Origin: Chitinophagaceae bacterium
GTDB taxonomy: Bacteria > Bacteroidota > Bacteroidia > Chitinophagales > Chitinophagaceae
Direction of reading: 5' to 3'
Assembly (NCBI GenBank): GCA_016702745.1
Contig: JADJDJ010000001.1
Span: forward strand, 1,116,001-1,180,000
Length of the DNA stretch: 64,000 nt
The first letter of the stretch is position 1. The number at the start of each line of letters is the position of its first letter. The translations under genes and the position numbers were made by a program. The notes under the pieces were generated by a model. That model was not told the origin of the DNA and made no database searches. It was given only the letters and a program-made list of their open reading frames with translations. Shown here piece by piece: positions 26,825-35,405 of this stretch.

Positions 26825-27994
26825 ATGTATCCTAATTTATATTATGCCTTCAGGGACCTTTTTGGGGTTGAAATAGAGGGACTTCGGGTAGTAAATACAT
26901 TCGGGTTTTTTGTCGCTATTGCCTTTATTGTTTCAGCCCTGGTCCTGGCCAATGAACTGAAACGGAAAAGCAAACAGGGGCTGTTGCATCCCACTGAAAT
27001 GCAAATCATGGTTGGAGAGCCTGCCACCATCTGGGAACTGGCCCTGAATTTCTTACTGGGTTTTCTGCTGGGATACAAGATACTGGCTATGTTTCTGCTG
27101 AAAAGATCAGCTACAGAAGATCCGCAGGCATTTATTTTTTCCACTCTGGGCAGCTGGCCGGCCGGTATATTCCTTGGTTTATTATTCGCCGGATTAAAAT
27201 GGTGGGATAAGAATAAATTCAAACTGGACAAGCCTGAAAAAAGAACCGTCCGGATATGGCCCCACGACAGGGTAGGGGAGATCACCATTCTGGCCCTTAT
27301 TTTCGGATTACTGGGAGCCAAACTCTTCGATATTTTTGAAAACTGGAGCGGTTTTCTTCAGGATCCCAAGTCTTATCTGTTCTCCCCATCCGGACTGACC
27401 ATGTACGGAGGACTGATCTGTGCGGCCCTCGCGATCTGGATATATGCAAAAAAGTATAAAATTGGCTTCTGGCACCTGAATGATTCGGCGGCCCCGGCCC
27501 TGATGATCGGCTATTCTATTGGACGGATCGGCTGTCAGGTGGCAGGGGATGGCGACTGGGGTATCAGAAGTGACCTGGCTCAAAAACCAGGATTTCTGCC
27601 CGATTGGATGTGGTCCTACCGTTTTCCGCACAATGTGAATGAATCCGGGATTCCTATTCCGGGTTGTACCGATCTTAAATATTGCAACCAGCTTGAATTC
27701 GGCGTATATCCAACACCGTTATATGAGGTAATTGCCTGTTTTATCATTTTCCTGATACTCTGGTCATTGAGGAAAAAACTGAAAACACCGGGAACCATCT
27801 TTGCATTGTATCTCATATTCAATGGTTTAGAGCGTTTTCTGGTAGAAAAAATCAGGGTCAATAATAAGATGAGCTTCCTGGGATTTAATCCCACACAGGC
27901 AGAAGTAATTTCCAGTTTGCTCTTTTTGTCAGGCATTGGCATCTGGATTTATCTCACTCAAAAAGCCAAAAAAGCTAAAATAAAAGGCGTCTGA
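26825..27994 (+). CDS. Lgt-like membrane protein (prolipoprotein diacylglyceryl transferase family)
   Basis: 389 residues, about 100 more than classical Lgt, with seven or more hydrophobic segments. Family marks: GRIGCQVAGDGDWG (classical GRIGNFINGE), the YGGLICAALA helix, and GLERFLVEKIR, corresponding to the classical R/E pair of the last helices. The His in the classical HGG motif is Tyr here and the conserved Asn after GRIG is Cys. Extra residues between about 90 and 160 form a basic loop. Bacteroidota often carry a divergent long paralogue of this kind. The classical function is transfer of diacylglycerol from phosphatidylglycerol to the lipobox Cys; given the substitutions I call this Lgt-like rather than Lgt. 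Confidence 0.75.
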   Translation: MYPNLYYAFRDLFGVEIEGLRVVNTFGFFVAIAFIVSALVLANELKRKSKQGLLHPTEMQIMVGEPATIWELALNFLLGFLLGYKILAMFLLKRSATEDPQAFIFSTLGSWPAGIFLGLLFAGLKWWDKNKFKLDKPEKRTVRIWPHDRVGEITILALIFGLLGAKLFDIFENWSGFLQDPKSYLFSPSGLTMYGGLICAALAIWIYAKKYKIGFWHLNDSAAPALMIGYSIGRIGCQVAGDGDWGIRSDLAQKPGFLPDWMWSYRFPHNVNESGIPIPGCTDLKYCNQLEFGVYPTPLYEVIACFIIFLILWSLRKKLKTPGTIFALYLIFNGLERFLVEKIRVNNKMSFLGFNPTQAEVISSLLFLSGIGIWIYLTQKAKKAKIKGV

Positions 27995-28104
27995 ATACAA
28001 AATACAGCAAACCATACCTCCTGAAATCAGCACTCCGACATGCCTGTGGGTGAACTGTTGGTAATTTTTACTTCCAATTGCTATGAGATCCGGCGATTTA
28101 TAGC

Positions 28105-28112
28105 TATTTTTG
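28105..28112 (+). promoter_or_regulatory. Bacteroidota -7 promoter element upstream of rpoD
   Basis: TATTTTTG (TAnnTTTG) about 110 nt before ATG 28222. The 227-bp gap upstream of rpoD otherwise shows only A+T-rich sequence. Confidence 0.5.
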
Positions 28113-28221
28113 CAGATAGTCCCGGACGGTGAAATTCAATTTATTGCAATTAACTATCCATTTGCAACAACCTGCAAACAAAGACTGTCATTATTTCGTT
28201 TTATCTTAAATTTCTTCAGTT

Positions 28222-29097
28222 ATGCGGCAGCTCAAAATTGCTACCCAGATCACGAACAGGGATTCCCAGGCCGTTGAAAAGTATTTACAGGAAATTTCGA
28301 AGATCCCCATGATCACGCCGGAAGAGGAAACAACGCTGGCTCAAAGGATCAAGATGTTCAACCGGAATCCTGTTGATTCTCAAAGGGCACTGGACAAATT
28401 GGTGCAAGCCAACCTCCGTTTCGTGGTATCTGTGGCCAAGCAATACCAACATCAGGGTCTGTCTCTAAGTGATTTGATTAACGAGGGTAACCTCGGCTTG
28501 ATCAAAGCGGCTCAACGCTTTGACGAAACCAAAGGTTTCAAATTCATCTCTTACGCGGTATGGTGGATTCGCCAGTCCATCCTGCAGGCGTTGGCAGAGC
28601 AGGGCAGATTAGTCCGCCTGCCTCAAAACAAAATTGGCACCTATAACAAGGCCAACAAGGCCTACATGGCTTTTGAACAGGAACATGAAAGGGAGCCTTC
28701 TACCGAAGAGCTCGCTGAATTGCTGGAAATGAGTGAAACCGAGATCAACAACATCTTCCAAAGCAATACCCGTCATACCTCACTGGATGCCCCCGTGCAT
28801 GAAGCAGAGGATGTGGCCATGGGTGACCTGCTGGAAGGCAGCGATGACACGGATGATGATGTAATGAAGGATTCACTTCGTAACGAGATCCGCCGGGTAC
28901 TGAAATCACTCAGCCCCCGTGAAGCAGAAATCGTGAACGCTTATTTCGGACTGGATGGAGAAAACGGTGTAACCATTGAGCAGATCGGACAGAAGTACGA
29001 CCTGACCAAGGAACGTATCCGCCAGATCAAGGAAAGAGCGATCAAACGTCTCCAGAAAGCCAGGTACAGCAGTGCATTGAAAGCTTACCTGGGTTAA
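28222..29097 (+). CDS. rpoD: primary sigma factor RpoD (short Bacteroidota form)
   Basis: 291 residues. It opens MRQLKIATQITNRDSQAVEKYL, the standard start of Bacteroidota RpoD, which lacks the long region 1.1 of other phyla. Region 2 has LSLSDLINEGNLGLIKAAQRFD and FKFISYAVWWIRQSI, region 3 NKIGTYNKANKAYMAF, and region 4 the helix-turn-helix ISPREAEIV ... LTKERIRQIKERAIKRL. It recognises the -33 / TAnnTTTG promoters seen throughout this window. It has its own terminator (29128). Confidence 0.97.
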   Translation: MRQLKIATQITNRDSQAVEKYLQEISKIPMITPEEETTLAQRIKMFNRNPVDSQRALDKLVQANLRFVVSVAKQYQHQGLSLSDLINEGNLGLIKAAQRFDETKGFKFISYAVWWIRQSILQALAEQGRLVRLPQNKIGTYNKANKAYMAFEQEHEREPSTEELAELLEMSETEINNIFQSNTRHTSLDAPVHEAEDVAMGDLLEGSDDTDDDVMKDSLRNEIRRVLKSLSPREAEIVNAYFGLDGENGVTIEQIGQKYDLTKERIRQIKERAIKRLQKARYSSALKAYLG

Positions 29098-29127
29098 TTC
29101 CCGAAAAGATGTGTTAGTATGTAATAG

Positions 29128-29164
29128 TCCCGGTTAGTGCAAACTGACCGGGATATTTTTTTTT
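29128..29164 (+). terminator. Rho-independent terminator of rpoD
   Basis: Stem TCCCGGT-TAGT / ACTG-ACCGGGA (29128-29153) with a GCAA loop, followed by nine Ts. Confidence 0.9.
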
Positions 29165-29199
29165 AACAGGGATAAAGAACAATTCTCCGATGGGGCTGT

Positions 29200-29207
29200 T
29201 AATTTTG
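29200..29207 (+). promoter_or_regulatory. Bacteroidota -7 promoter element, nearly leaderless
   Basis: TAATTTTG only 8 nt before ATG 29216, predicting a leader of about 4 nt. Confidence 0.6.
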
Positions 29208-29215
29208 TTCGGTAC

Positions 29216-30106
29216 ATGAAAACAAAACTCATCTTCTCCTTTTCCCTTTTTGTGCTCCTGCTCAGCAGCTGCGAAAGAGATGTCAATTTTGACCTCGATG
29301 AAACTGCCCCCAAACTGGTGGTGGAAGCTTCCATTGAAAACGGACAGGCCCCCTTGGTCTATCTTTCCAACAGCGTAGGGTTCTTCTCCCGGATCGATCC
29401 CGCTACCTTATCAGCTAATTTTGTACGAAACGCACAGGTTTTTGTTTCCAATGGAACCCGTACGCACCAGTTAAAAGAATATAGTATCCCGGTACCGGGA
29501 GGATTCAATTTTTATTATTACTCCTCCGATCCTGCCAGTCCTTCCACCATTTTCAACGGAGAACTCGGAAAATCCTATACCCTGCGGATACTGGCCGATG
29601 GCAAAGAATATATGGCCAGCACCAATATCCCCGACACAACCAGAAGGATCGATGCCCTGTTCTGGAAACCCTCACCTCCCGGTAATGACTCCAATAAGGT
29701 TGCCCTGATGCTCCGTGCCTTTGACCGGCCAGGCTTTGGAGACTATATCCGCTACTTTACCAAAAGAAACCGAGAGCCCTTTTACCCTGGGATAAATTCT
29801 GTTTTTGATGACCAGATAATCGATGGCACGAGTTATGAAATCCAGGTCGACAGAGGCATTGACCGTAATACAGAATCCGCCGGTGAAGGGTATTCATTTT
29901 TCAGCAAGGGGGATACAGTAGTGCTCAAGCTTTGTAATATTGATAAAGCCACTTATGATTTCTGGCGCACAATGGAATTCAATTATGTGAGCGTCGGTAA
30001 CCCTTTTTCCACTCCCACCAGGGTACTCAGCAATATAAGCGGTGGTGCCCTGGGTTATTTCGGAGGCTATGCTGCCAATTACAGAACCCTCATTATCCCG
30101 CGGTAA
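29216..30106 (+). CDS. DUF4249 lipoprotein
   Basis: 296 residues with a lipoprotein signal (MKTKLIFSFSLFVLLLSSCER, Cys at 19). The mature N-terminus KLVVEASIENGQAPLVYLSNSVGFF and later GELGKSYTLRI match the DUF4249 family of Bacteroidota surface lipoproteins. Members usually sit beside a TonB-dependent receptor gene and are thought to help it; none is adjacent here (neighbours are rpoD and trxB), so this copy is an orphan. The location is probably the outer membrane. Confidence 0.85.
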   Translation: MKTKLIFSFSLFVLLLSSCERDVNFDLDETAPKLVVEASIENGQAPLVYLSNSVGFFSRIDPATLSANFVRNAQVFVSNGTRTHQLKEYSIPVPGGFNFYYYSSDPASPSTIFNGELGKSYTLRILADGKEYMASTNIPDTTRRIDALFWKPSPPGNDSNKVALMLRAFDRPGFGDYIRYFTKRNREPFYPGINSVFDDQIIDGTSYEIQVDRGIDRNTESAGEGYSFFSKGDTVVLKLCNIDKATYDFWRTMEFNYVSVGNPFSTPTRVLSNISGGALGYFGGYAANYRTLIIPR

Positions 30107-30210
30107 TACACTTTTCCTGCTAACTTGTTAACAGCCCGCAGATGGTCATGCAGCAGACGAATCTGAACCTGCAATTGTTGTAATTTTACCGATTACTAAA
30201 CAGACAGATC

Positions 30211-31152
30211 ATGGATGCCACAGAAAGGATCAGTTGCCTGATCATCGGATCAGGACCGGCCGGATATACCGCAGCGATTTATGCCGCCAGAGCAAACCTT
30301 AAACCCGTTTTATACCAGGGTATTCAACCCGGCGGACAGCTCACCATTACAACAGAAGTGGAGAATTATCCCGGCTATGCAGATGGGGTACAGGGCCCGG
30401 AAATGATGGTGCATTTCGAAAAACAGGCAGCACGCATGGGAGCCGATATCCGGTACGGACTGGCTACCAAAGTAGACTTCGGTCAACAACCTTTCAAAGT
30501 TCAAATAGATGAGGAAAAATGGCTGGAAGCCGATGCCGTGATCATTGCAACCGGTGCTTCGGCCAAATGGCTCGGACTGGAAAGCGAACAAAGACTGAAC
30601 GGCTATGGCGTAAGTGCCTGTGCGGTTTGTGACGGATTTTTCTTTCGCGGCAAAGAAGTGGCCATCGTTGGAGCCGGGGATACAGCCGCTGAAGAAGCGC
30701 TCTATCTTTCCAAACTATGCACCAAAGTGCATATGATTGTAAGAAAAGAAGCCATGCGCGCCAGTAAGGTAATGCAGGACAGGGTGATCAATACCCCGAA
30801 TATTCAGGTATACTGGAACTCAGAAACCGACGAAGTACTCGGAGAAAAAACCGTGAATGCTGTCCGTATCAGGAATAACAAAACCGGTGAAAAGCAGGAG
30901 ATACCCGTGAGTGGATTTTTTGTAGCGATCGGTCATCAGCCAAATTCAGCCATCTTCCAGGGACAGATTGATATGGATGAAGCGGGTTATATCAAAACCA
31001 CTCCCGGTTCATCCAGGACCAATGTTGAAGGGGTATTTGCCGCAGGAGATGTACAGGATAAAATCTACAGACAGGCAGTTACAGCAGCCGGAAGCGGTTG
31101 TATGGCGGCCCTCGATGCAGAGCGGTACCTGGGAGCAAAAGGACTTCATTAA
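30211..31152 (+). CDS. trxB: thioredoxin-disulfide reductase
   Basis: 313 residues, full length. FAD-binding GSGPAGYTAAIYAARAN near residue 12, the redox motif CAVC in SACAVCDGFFFRG, NADPH-binding GAGDTAAEEALYLSKL, and the C-terminal FAD loop GVFAAGDVQDKIYRQAVTAAGSG. Transfers electrons from NADPH to thioredoxin in the cytoplasm. Followed after 8 bp by folB, probably as an operon. Confidence 0.97.
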   Translation: MDATERISCLIIGSGPAGYTAAIYAARANLKPVLYQGIQPGGQLTITTEVENYPGYADGVQGPEMMVHFEKQAARMGADIRYGLATKVDFGQQPFKVQIDEEKWLEADAVIIATGASAKWLGLESEQRLNGYGVSACAVCDGFFFRGKEVAIVGAGDTAAEEALYLSKLCTKVHMIVRKEAMRASKVMQDRVINTPNIQVYWNSETDEVLGEKTVNAVRIRNNKTGEKQEIPVSGFFVAIGHQPNSAIFQGQIDMDEAGYIKTTPGSSRTNVEGVFAAGDVQDKIYRQAVTAAGSGCMAALDAERYLGAKGLH

Positions 31153-31160
31153 TCAGCCAG

Positions 31161-31513
31161 ATGATTACCGTTGAACTGAAACAGGTCAGGTTATTTGCCT
31201 ACCACGGTTTGTATCCTGAAGAAGAAAAACAGGAAACGAATTTGAAATCAGCCTCTTTGTGTCCTACGAAGAGGGGCAAGAATTCATTCAATCGATTGAG
31301 CATACCATCAACTACGCTGATTTGTTTGAATTGCTGAAACAGGAATTCAATACACCGGTTGATTTATTGGAAACCCTCGTTATACAAATCGCCGCCTGTA
31401 TCAAAAAAGAATATCCCATTGTAAAAAAAATCAGGATGACCGTTGATAAACTACATCCTCCCATCAGCGGGTTTAAAGGAACGGTAGGGGTGACCTATGA
31501 AAAAGAATATTAG
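31161..31513 (+). CDS. folB: dihydroneopterin aldolase, frameshifted
   Basis: About 117 residues once one missing T is restored in 31241-31243: the first part MITVELKQVRLFAYHGLYPEE and the second FEISLFVSYEEGQEF ... ISGFKGTVGVTYEK are in adjacent frames and together match FolB (hallmarks AYHGLYPEE, then INYADLFELLKQ, LLETLVIQIA and the end KLHPP). FolB converts 7,8-dihydroneopterin to 6-hydroxymethyl-dihydropterin in folate synthesis. Its stop overlaps the convergent MATE gene by 4 bp. The break is at a T run, so it is probably a sequence error in an essential gene. Confidence 0.85.
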
Positions 31514-32868
31514 ATGTTCTTCTTCTTCCAGTGCCCGCTTCGGAGATAAAGAAAAGAAAGAAGCAATAAGCTCGACCAGTACACTAATTCAGAAGCCCAG
31601 GCCCAGACCAGCGAAAGATTCCAGACCTTCAGTACAAAGTAGATATAGCCAACATAGAGCAGGATACAAATCACTTCTATCATCAGGTTAACTCTTGTAT
31701 TGGCTGTACCGGTGACAGCATTTAGCCATACCGTTGCAACAGACATAAACACCACGCCCACTGAAACCATCCCGATCACGGGAATAGCTTCCGTTGTAAA
31801 TGACTGGTCCCGGCCATATAAACTTAGAAAAAGGTCCGGAAACAGGTTGACCAGGACACAAAGGACAACAGTGAAACAAAAGCTGAGACGGGCTATTTTC
31901 CGGATCAGTTGTAACACTTCTTCTTTTTTGCCTTGTCCGATTATATTACTCACCATGGCATTGGAAGTACTGGCAAAGGCCCAGGCAAAAATGCCGAAGA
32001 TGCCGAAAATATTCCGCATGGCATTACTGATGGCCAAAGGCCTTTTCCCTTTGTGTTCAATAAAAATATAGAACATCACCCAGGCCATAATACTCAGCAG
32101 GTACTGAGCTACCAGCGGCGAGGATTGCCGGAAGATCAGTCCGGAAGTGGATGCATTGAAACGAAGATGCCGAAAGAGCGAAAACTGCTGTCCGAATTTT
32201 TTATAAAAAATAATCAGCAGCACGACCAGCAATCCGGATATTTCAGCGAGTATGGAGGCGACCGCTGCCCCATTGAATCCCAATGCCGGTAATCCCCAAT
32301 GACCATAGATCAGGCAATAGTCCAATACCACATTCACTGCTGCCTGCACCCCAAATCCCAGTTTCATGTAGCGGCTGTTATTGGTTCCAACCAACAGGGC
32401 ATTACACATTTGAAAGAAATACAGAAAAGGCACACCCCATACCCGGATTTTTAAAAAGCCAATGGCATCCCGGTACACTTCTTCAGAATGAATACTGTTA
32501 TATAAAATCCAGGGACCAGCCAGATAAGTGATCAGTATGGAAGCTGCTGAAAAAAAACCGGCGATCCATAAGCCCTGGATAAATAATCTTCCGATCTCAT
32601 CCGGCCTGTTTTCTCCGGCCCTTCTGGCCAATAAACCCTGTAATCCGCTATTCAGCCCATTCCCGGCCAAGGCAAAAACCAGGTAAAACACCCCGGTGAT
32701 ACCGGCAGTTCCTAACTCTGTTTCTCCCAGTCCGCTAACGAATACATTATTGATCACAAAATTAATCTGGGGCACGAGCAGGGCCATACTGATAGGCAAC
32801 GCAATCCGGAGGATTTGCCGGTTACTGGTTTGTAACCGCAGGTCTGGTGAAGTAGAGTTGGTCGCCAT
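31510..32868 (-). CDS. MATE family multidrug efflux transporter
   Basis: 452 residues from ATG 32868 (MATNSTSPDL); a TTG at 32898 would start inside the promoter element at 32896-32903. About twelve hydrophobic helices in two six-helix bundles with the MATE-type first helices (ISMALLVPQINFVINNVFVSGLGETELGTAGITG) and the internal repeat NALLVGTNNS. Na+/H+-coupled export of drugs or metabolites across the inner membrane. Substrate unknown. Confidence 0.9.
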   Translation of the reverse strand: MATNSTSPDLRLQTSNRQILRIALPISMALLVPQINFVINNVFVSGLGETELGTAGITGVFYLVFALAGNGLNSGLQGLLARRAGENRPDEIGRLFIQGLWIAGFFSAASILITYLAGPWILYNSIHSEEVYRDAIGFLKIRVWGVPFLYFFQMCNALLVGTNNSRYMKLGFGVQAAVNVVLDYCLIYGHWGLPALGFNGAAVASILAEISGLLVVLLIIFYKKFGQQFSLFRHLRFNASTSGLIFRQSSPLVAQYLLSIMAWVMFYIFIEHKGKRPLAISNAMRNIFGIFGIFAWAFASTSNAMVSNIIGQGKKEEVLQLIRKIARLSFCFTVVLCVLVNLFPDLFLSLYGRDQSFTTEAIPVIGMVSVGVVFMSVATVWLNAVTGTANTRVNLMIEVICILLYVGYIYFVLKVWNLSLVWAWASELVYWSSLLLLSFLYLRSGHWKKKNI

Positions 32869-32895
32869 TGCAGGTCTGAATCTATTCAGAACCGG

Positions 32896-32903
32896 CAAAC
32901 CTA
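32896..32903 (-). promoter_or_regulatory. Bacteroidota -7 promoter element of the MATE gene
   Basis: On the minus strand TAGGTTTG (TAnnTTTG), 27 nt before ATG 32868; this also argues for that start over the TTG at 32898. Confidence 0.6.
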
Positions 32904-32945
32904 CGATAATTAAAATTTGTCTATTATTGCAGCAATAGATAAAAA

Positions 32946-33746
32946 TTGAAAAAAGTTTTTCAGATAGAACCAGTGAATATGGCAGGATTGATCCAGCCCG
33001 TCTTACTGATGCGTGCAGGAGAAAGACATTTTGCAGCAGCGATTGCTGACCAGGCTACCAGTCAATTGCATCAACTCGTTTATTATTATGAAGAAGAAGG
33101 ATTAACTGCGGAACAGGTACGCGAAATACTGGAGCAGGAGGGGATGGCCGGCCTTCCATATTACAAAGTCAAATGCGGATATGATTTTCCGGGACAATCT
33201 CTTTTATCAATGTCCGGTTACCGGCAGGATGAAGCCAGTCACTGGAAACAACCCGGGATGTTACTGATCACTGAACAGCTGCCGGAATGGCAATTGTATA
33301 ATATATACCCGGTGCCTGCTGAACTGCATACTGTGCTTTGTTCGAGATTTCCTTCCATCGAATACCGGAATCAGTTTTCGGCCGGATTAAAACAACTGGA
33401 TGCGGCACGTTCCGGTGGAAGCATACAACTGGATATCCGGCATGCCGATTTTACACTCTGGGCTGCCCGTGAAGGCCGGCTCCTGCTTTCTCACAGCAGT
33501 GAGTACCAGGCACCTGATGATATCATTTACTACCTGCTGCGGATTTGCAGGCAGTTTGAGTTATCGCAGGAAGATGTTCAATTAAACATTTCAGGTTTGA
33601 TCGACAGGGATTAAGCTCTTTATAAAGAATTGTACCAATACTTTCTGCAAATCCGTTTCAGAGAACCATCCTGGAAAATGGCAGACTCAAACTATCCGGC
33701 ACATTTTTTTACTTCACTCAATGATATCAGTCAATGCGTATCATAA
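32946..33746 (+). CDS. DUF3822 family protein, interrupted by an in-frame stop
   Basis: The visible part runs from TTG 32946 (KKVFQIEPV...) to TAA 33612-33614 (222 residues). The same frame stays open past that TAA for another 43 codons (ALYKELYQYFLQIRFR ... SLNDISQ) to a stop at 33744-33746, matching the usual length (about 265-270) and conserved end of DUF3822. A typical member has Ser at the stop position (TCA to TAA would be one base). The gene sits directly upstream of rsmD, overlapping its start, the arrangement common in Bacteroidota. The family function is unknown. It is either a nonsense mutation or a base error. Confidence 0.7.
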
Positions 33747-34279
33747 GCGGTGAATTAGGGGGCAGGCGCTTTCATCCGCCTAATCATATGCCTTATACAA
33801 GGCCCACGACAGATATTGCAAAAGAAGGACTGTTTAATATCCTGCAGAATAATCTGGATTTTGATGCCATCAAAACCCTGGATCTTTTTGGGGGCACCGG
33901 AAGTATCAGTTACGAACTGGCTTCCCGTGGTGTAACGGACCTTACCGTGGTGGAAAAAGACCAGACCATGTTTGAATTCATCAAAAAAACGGCGAAGGAG
34001 TTCAGTATTGAAAATCTCAAATTGGTCCGTGCCGATGTATTTAAGTTTATCCAAACATGCAGCGATCGCTTTGATTTTATTTTTGCCGGTCCGCCTTACG
34101 CTTTAACGAATATTGACGATCTGCCCAGGCTGATTATCGAGAAAAAACTACTGGAAAACAAGGGCTGGTTTGTCCTGGAACATACGCCCAGAAACGATTA
34201 TAAGCAATTTCCTTTTTTCCGCTCTGAAAGGAATTATGGAACGACAGTATTCTCCATTTTTGAAGAAAACAGGGACTAA
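33734..34279 (+). CDS. rsmD: 16S rRNA (guanine-966-N2)-methyltransferase RsmD, with altered catalytic motif
   Basis: 181 residues, full length. ISGELGGRRFHPP opens the protein, LDLFGGTGSISYELASRG binds S-adenosylmethionine, and the catalytic loop that reads (D/N)PP(F/Y) in the family reads FIFAGPPYAL here: Gly replaces the Asp (codon GGT at 34088-34090; GAT would restore it). The neighbouring residues are otherwise family-like. RsmD methylates G966 in helix 31 of 16S rRNA. The substitution would be expected to damage catalysis, unless it is a sequence error. Confidence 0.88.
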   Translation: MRIISGELGGRRFHPPNHMPYTRPTTDIAKEGLFNILQNNLDFDAIKTLDLFGGTGSISYELASRGVTDLTVVEKDQTMFEFIKKTAKEFSIENLKLVRADVFKFIQTCSDRFDFIFAGPPYALTNIDDLPRLIIEKKLLENKGWFVLEHTPRNDYKQFPFFRSERNYGTTVFSIFEENRD

Positions 34280-34325
34280 GCGCTTTTTAGCGTAACTTTA
34301 CTCATTCTTCAGCTTTGAGACCTTT

Positions 34326-35398
34326 ATGTTTTCCAGCCTTTTCCTGAAATCTTTTCGCATCCTGCTCTTCCCGTTTTCATTGCTTTACTGGCTGGGAATT
34401 GCTGTCCGGAATTTTTTATACGATAAACATGTACTGAAATCTTCCAGCTTCGGGCTCCCGCTGATTTGCGTGGGAAATTTATCTGTAGGAGGCACCGGTA
34501 AATCACCAATGGTCGAATACCTGATCCGGTTGTTGGAATCGCAGTACCATATCGCCACACTGAGCAGGGGTTATAAAAGAAAAACAAAAGGCTATGCATT
34601 GGCCGGACCAGATACAACCGCTCTTGAAATCGGAGATGAACCCATGCAATTTCATCAGAAATTTCCTGACCTGCCGGTGGCAGTGGGAGAAGAAAGAATG
34701 GTAGCCATTCCACAGTTATTACACGACCGGCCACAAACAGAACTGATCATCCTGGATGATGCATTTCAGCACCGGGCAGTAAAAGCAGGCCTTAATATCC
34801 TGCTCACCGATTACAGTAATCTCTTCACACGGGATTTTTACCTGCCAACCGGTGATCTGAGAGATCTGAAAAGCAGCTACAAACGGGCAGAAATTATTGT
34901 AGTAACCAAATGTAAAAACGGGATCAGCGTATCCGAAAAAGAAAAAATCAGGAATGAAATCCGGCCGGTAAATGGGCAGCTAATTTTTTTTACCGGGTTA
35001 GAATACGGGGATCCTTATCATTTCACCACCCGGCAACCGGTTCCATTGCAGTCAGAAACAGATGTATTACTGGTGACCGGAATCGCCAATCCAAGACCTT
35101 TGAAAATGATGCTCGAAGAAAAACATAAAACTTATCAGATGCTCCAGTTTCCGGATCATCATATTTTTACTATTGATGACTGGAAAGATATCATCCGGAA
35201 ATTCGGAGAGATCAAAGCAAAAGACAAAATCATATTAACAACAGAAAAAGATGCGGTTCGTTTAGATAAATTCAGACAGGAAGCCAGCGGTATCCCTTTA
35301 TATGTGTTACCGGTAAGGCATCAATTCCTTTTGACGAAGCGGCAGTTTTTGAGGAAACCGTCATCCGATTTATTCAACAATTTAAACAAGGAGCGTAA
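34326..35398 (+). CDS. lpxK: tetraacyldisaccharide 4'-kinase LpxK, frameshifted near the 3' end
   Basis: About 357 residues once a missing T in the run 35329-35332 is restored. The natural end (FDEAAVFEETVIRFIQQF, stop 35396-35398) lies in the next frame; as read, the LpxK frame slips into the next gene and mimics an LpxK-RNase R fusion. ATP-binding ICVGNLSVGGTGKSPMV near residue 48, the LSRGYKR motif and the LDDAFQHR motif identify it. LpxK phosphorylates the lipid A precursor at the 4' position on the inner membrane. Lipid A is essential, which supports an error. Confidence 0.9.
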
Positions 35399-35405
35399 GA
35401 AAAAG

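Noticed and set aside
27995..28221. Riboswitch or small RNA upstream of rpoD
   Set aside because: I see only a promoter element and A+T-rich leader, no conserved structure.
33612..33614. TAA as a recoded sense codon
   Set aside because: TAA is used as a normal stop by many genes here and no recoding signal is visible; a mutation or error is simpler.
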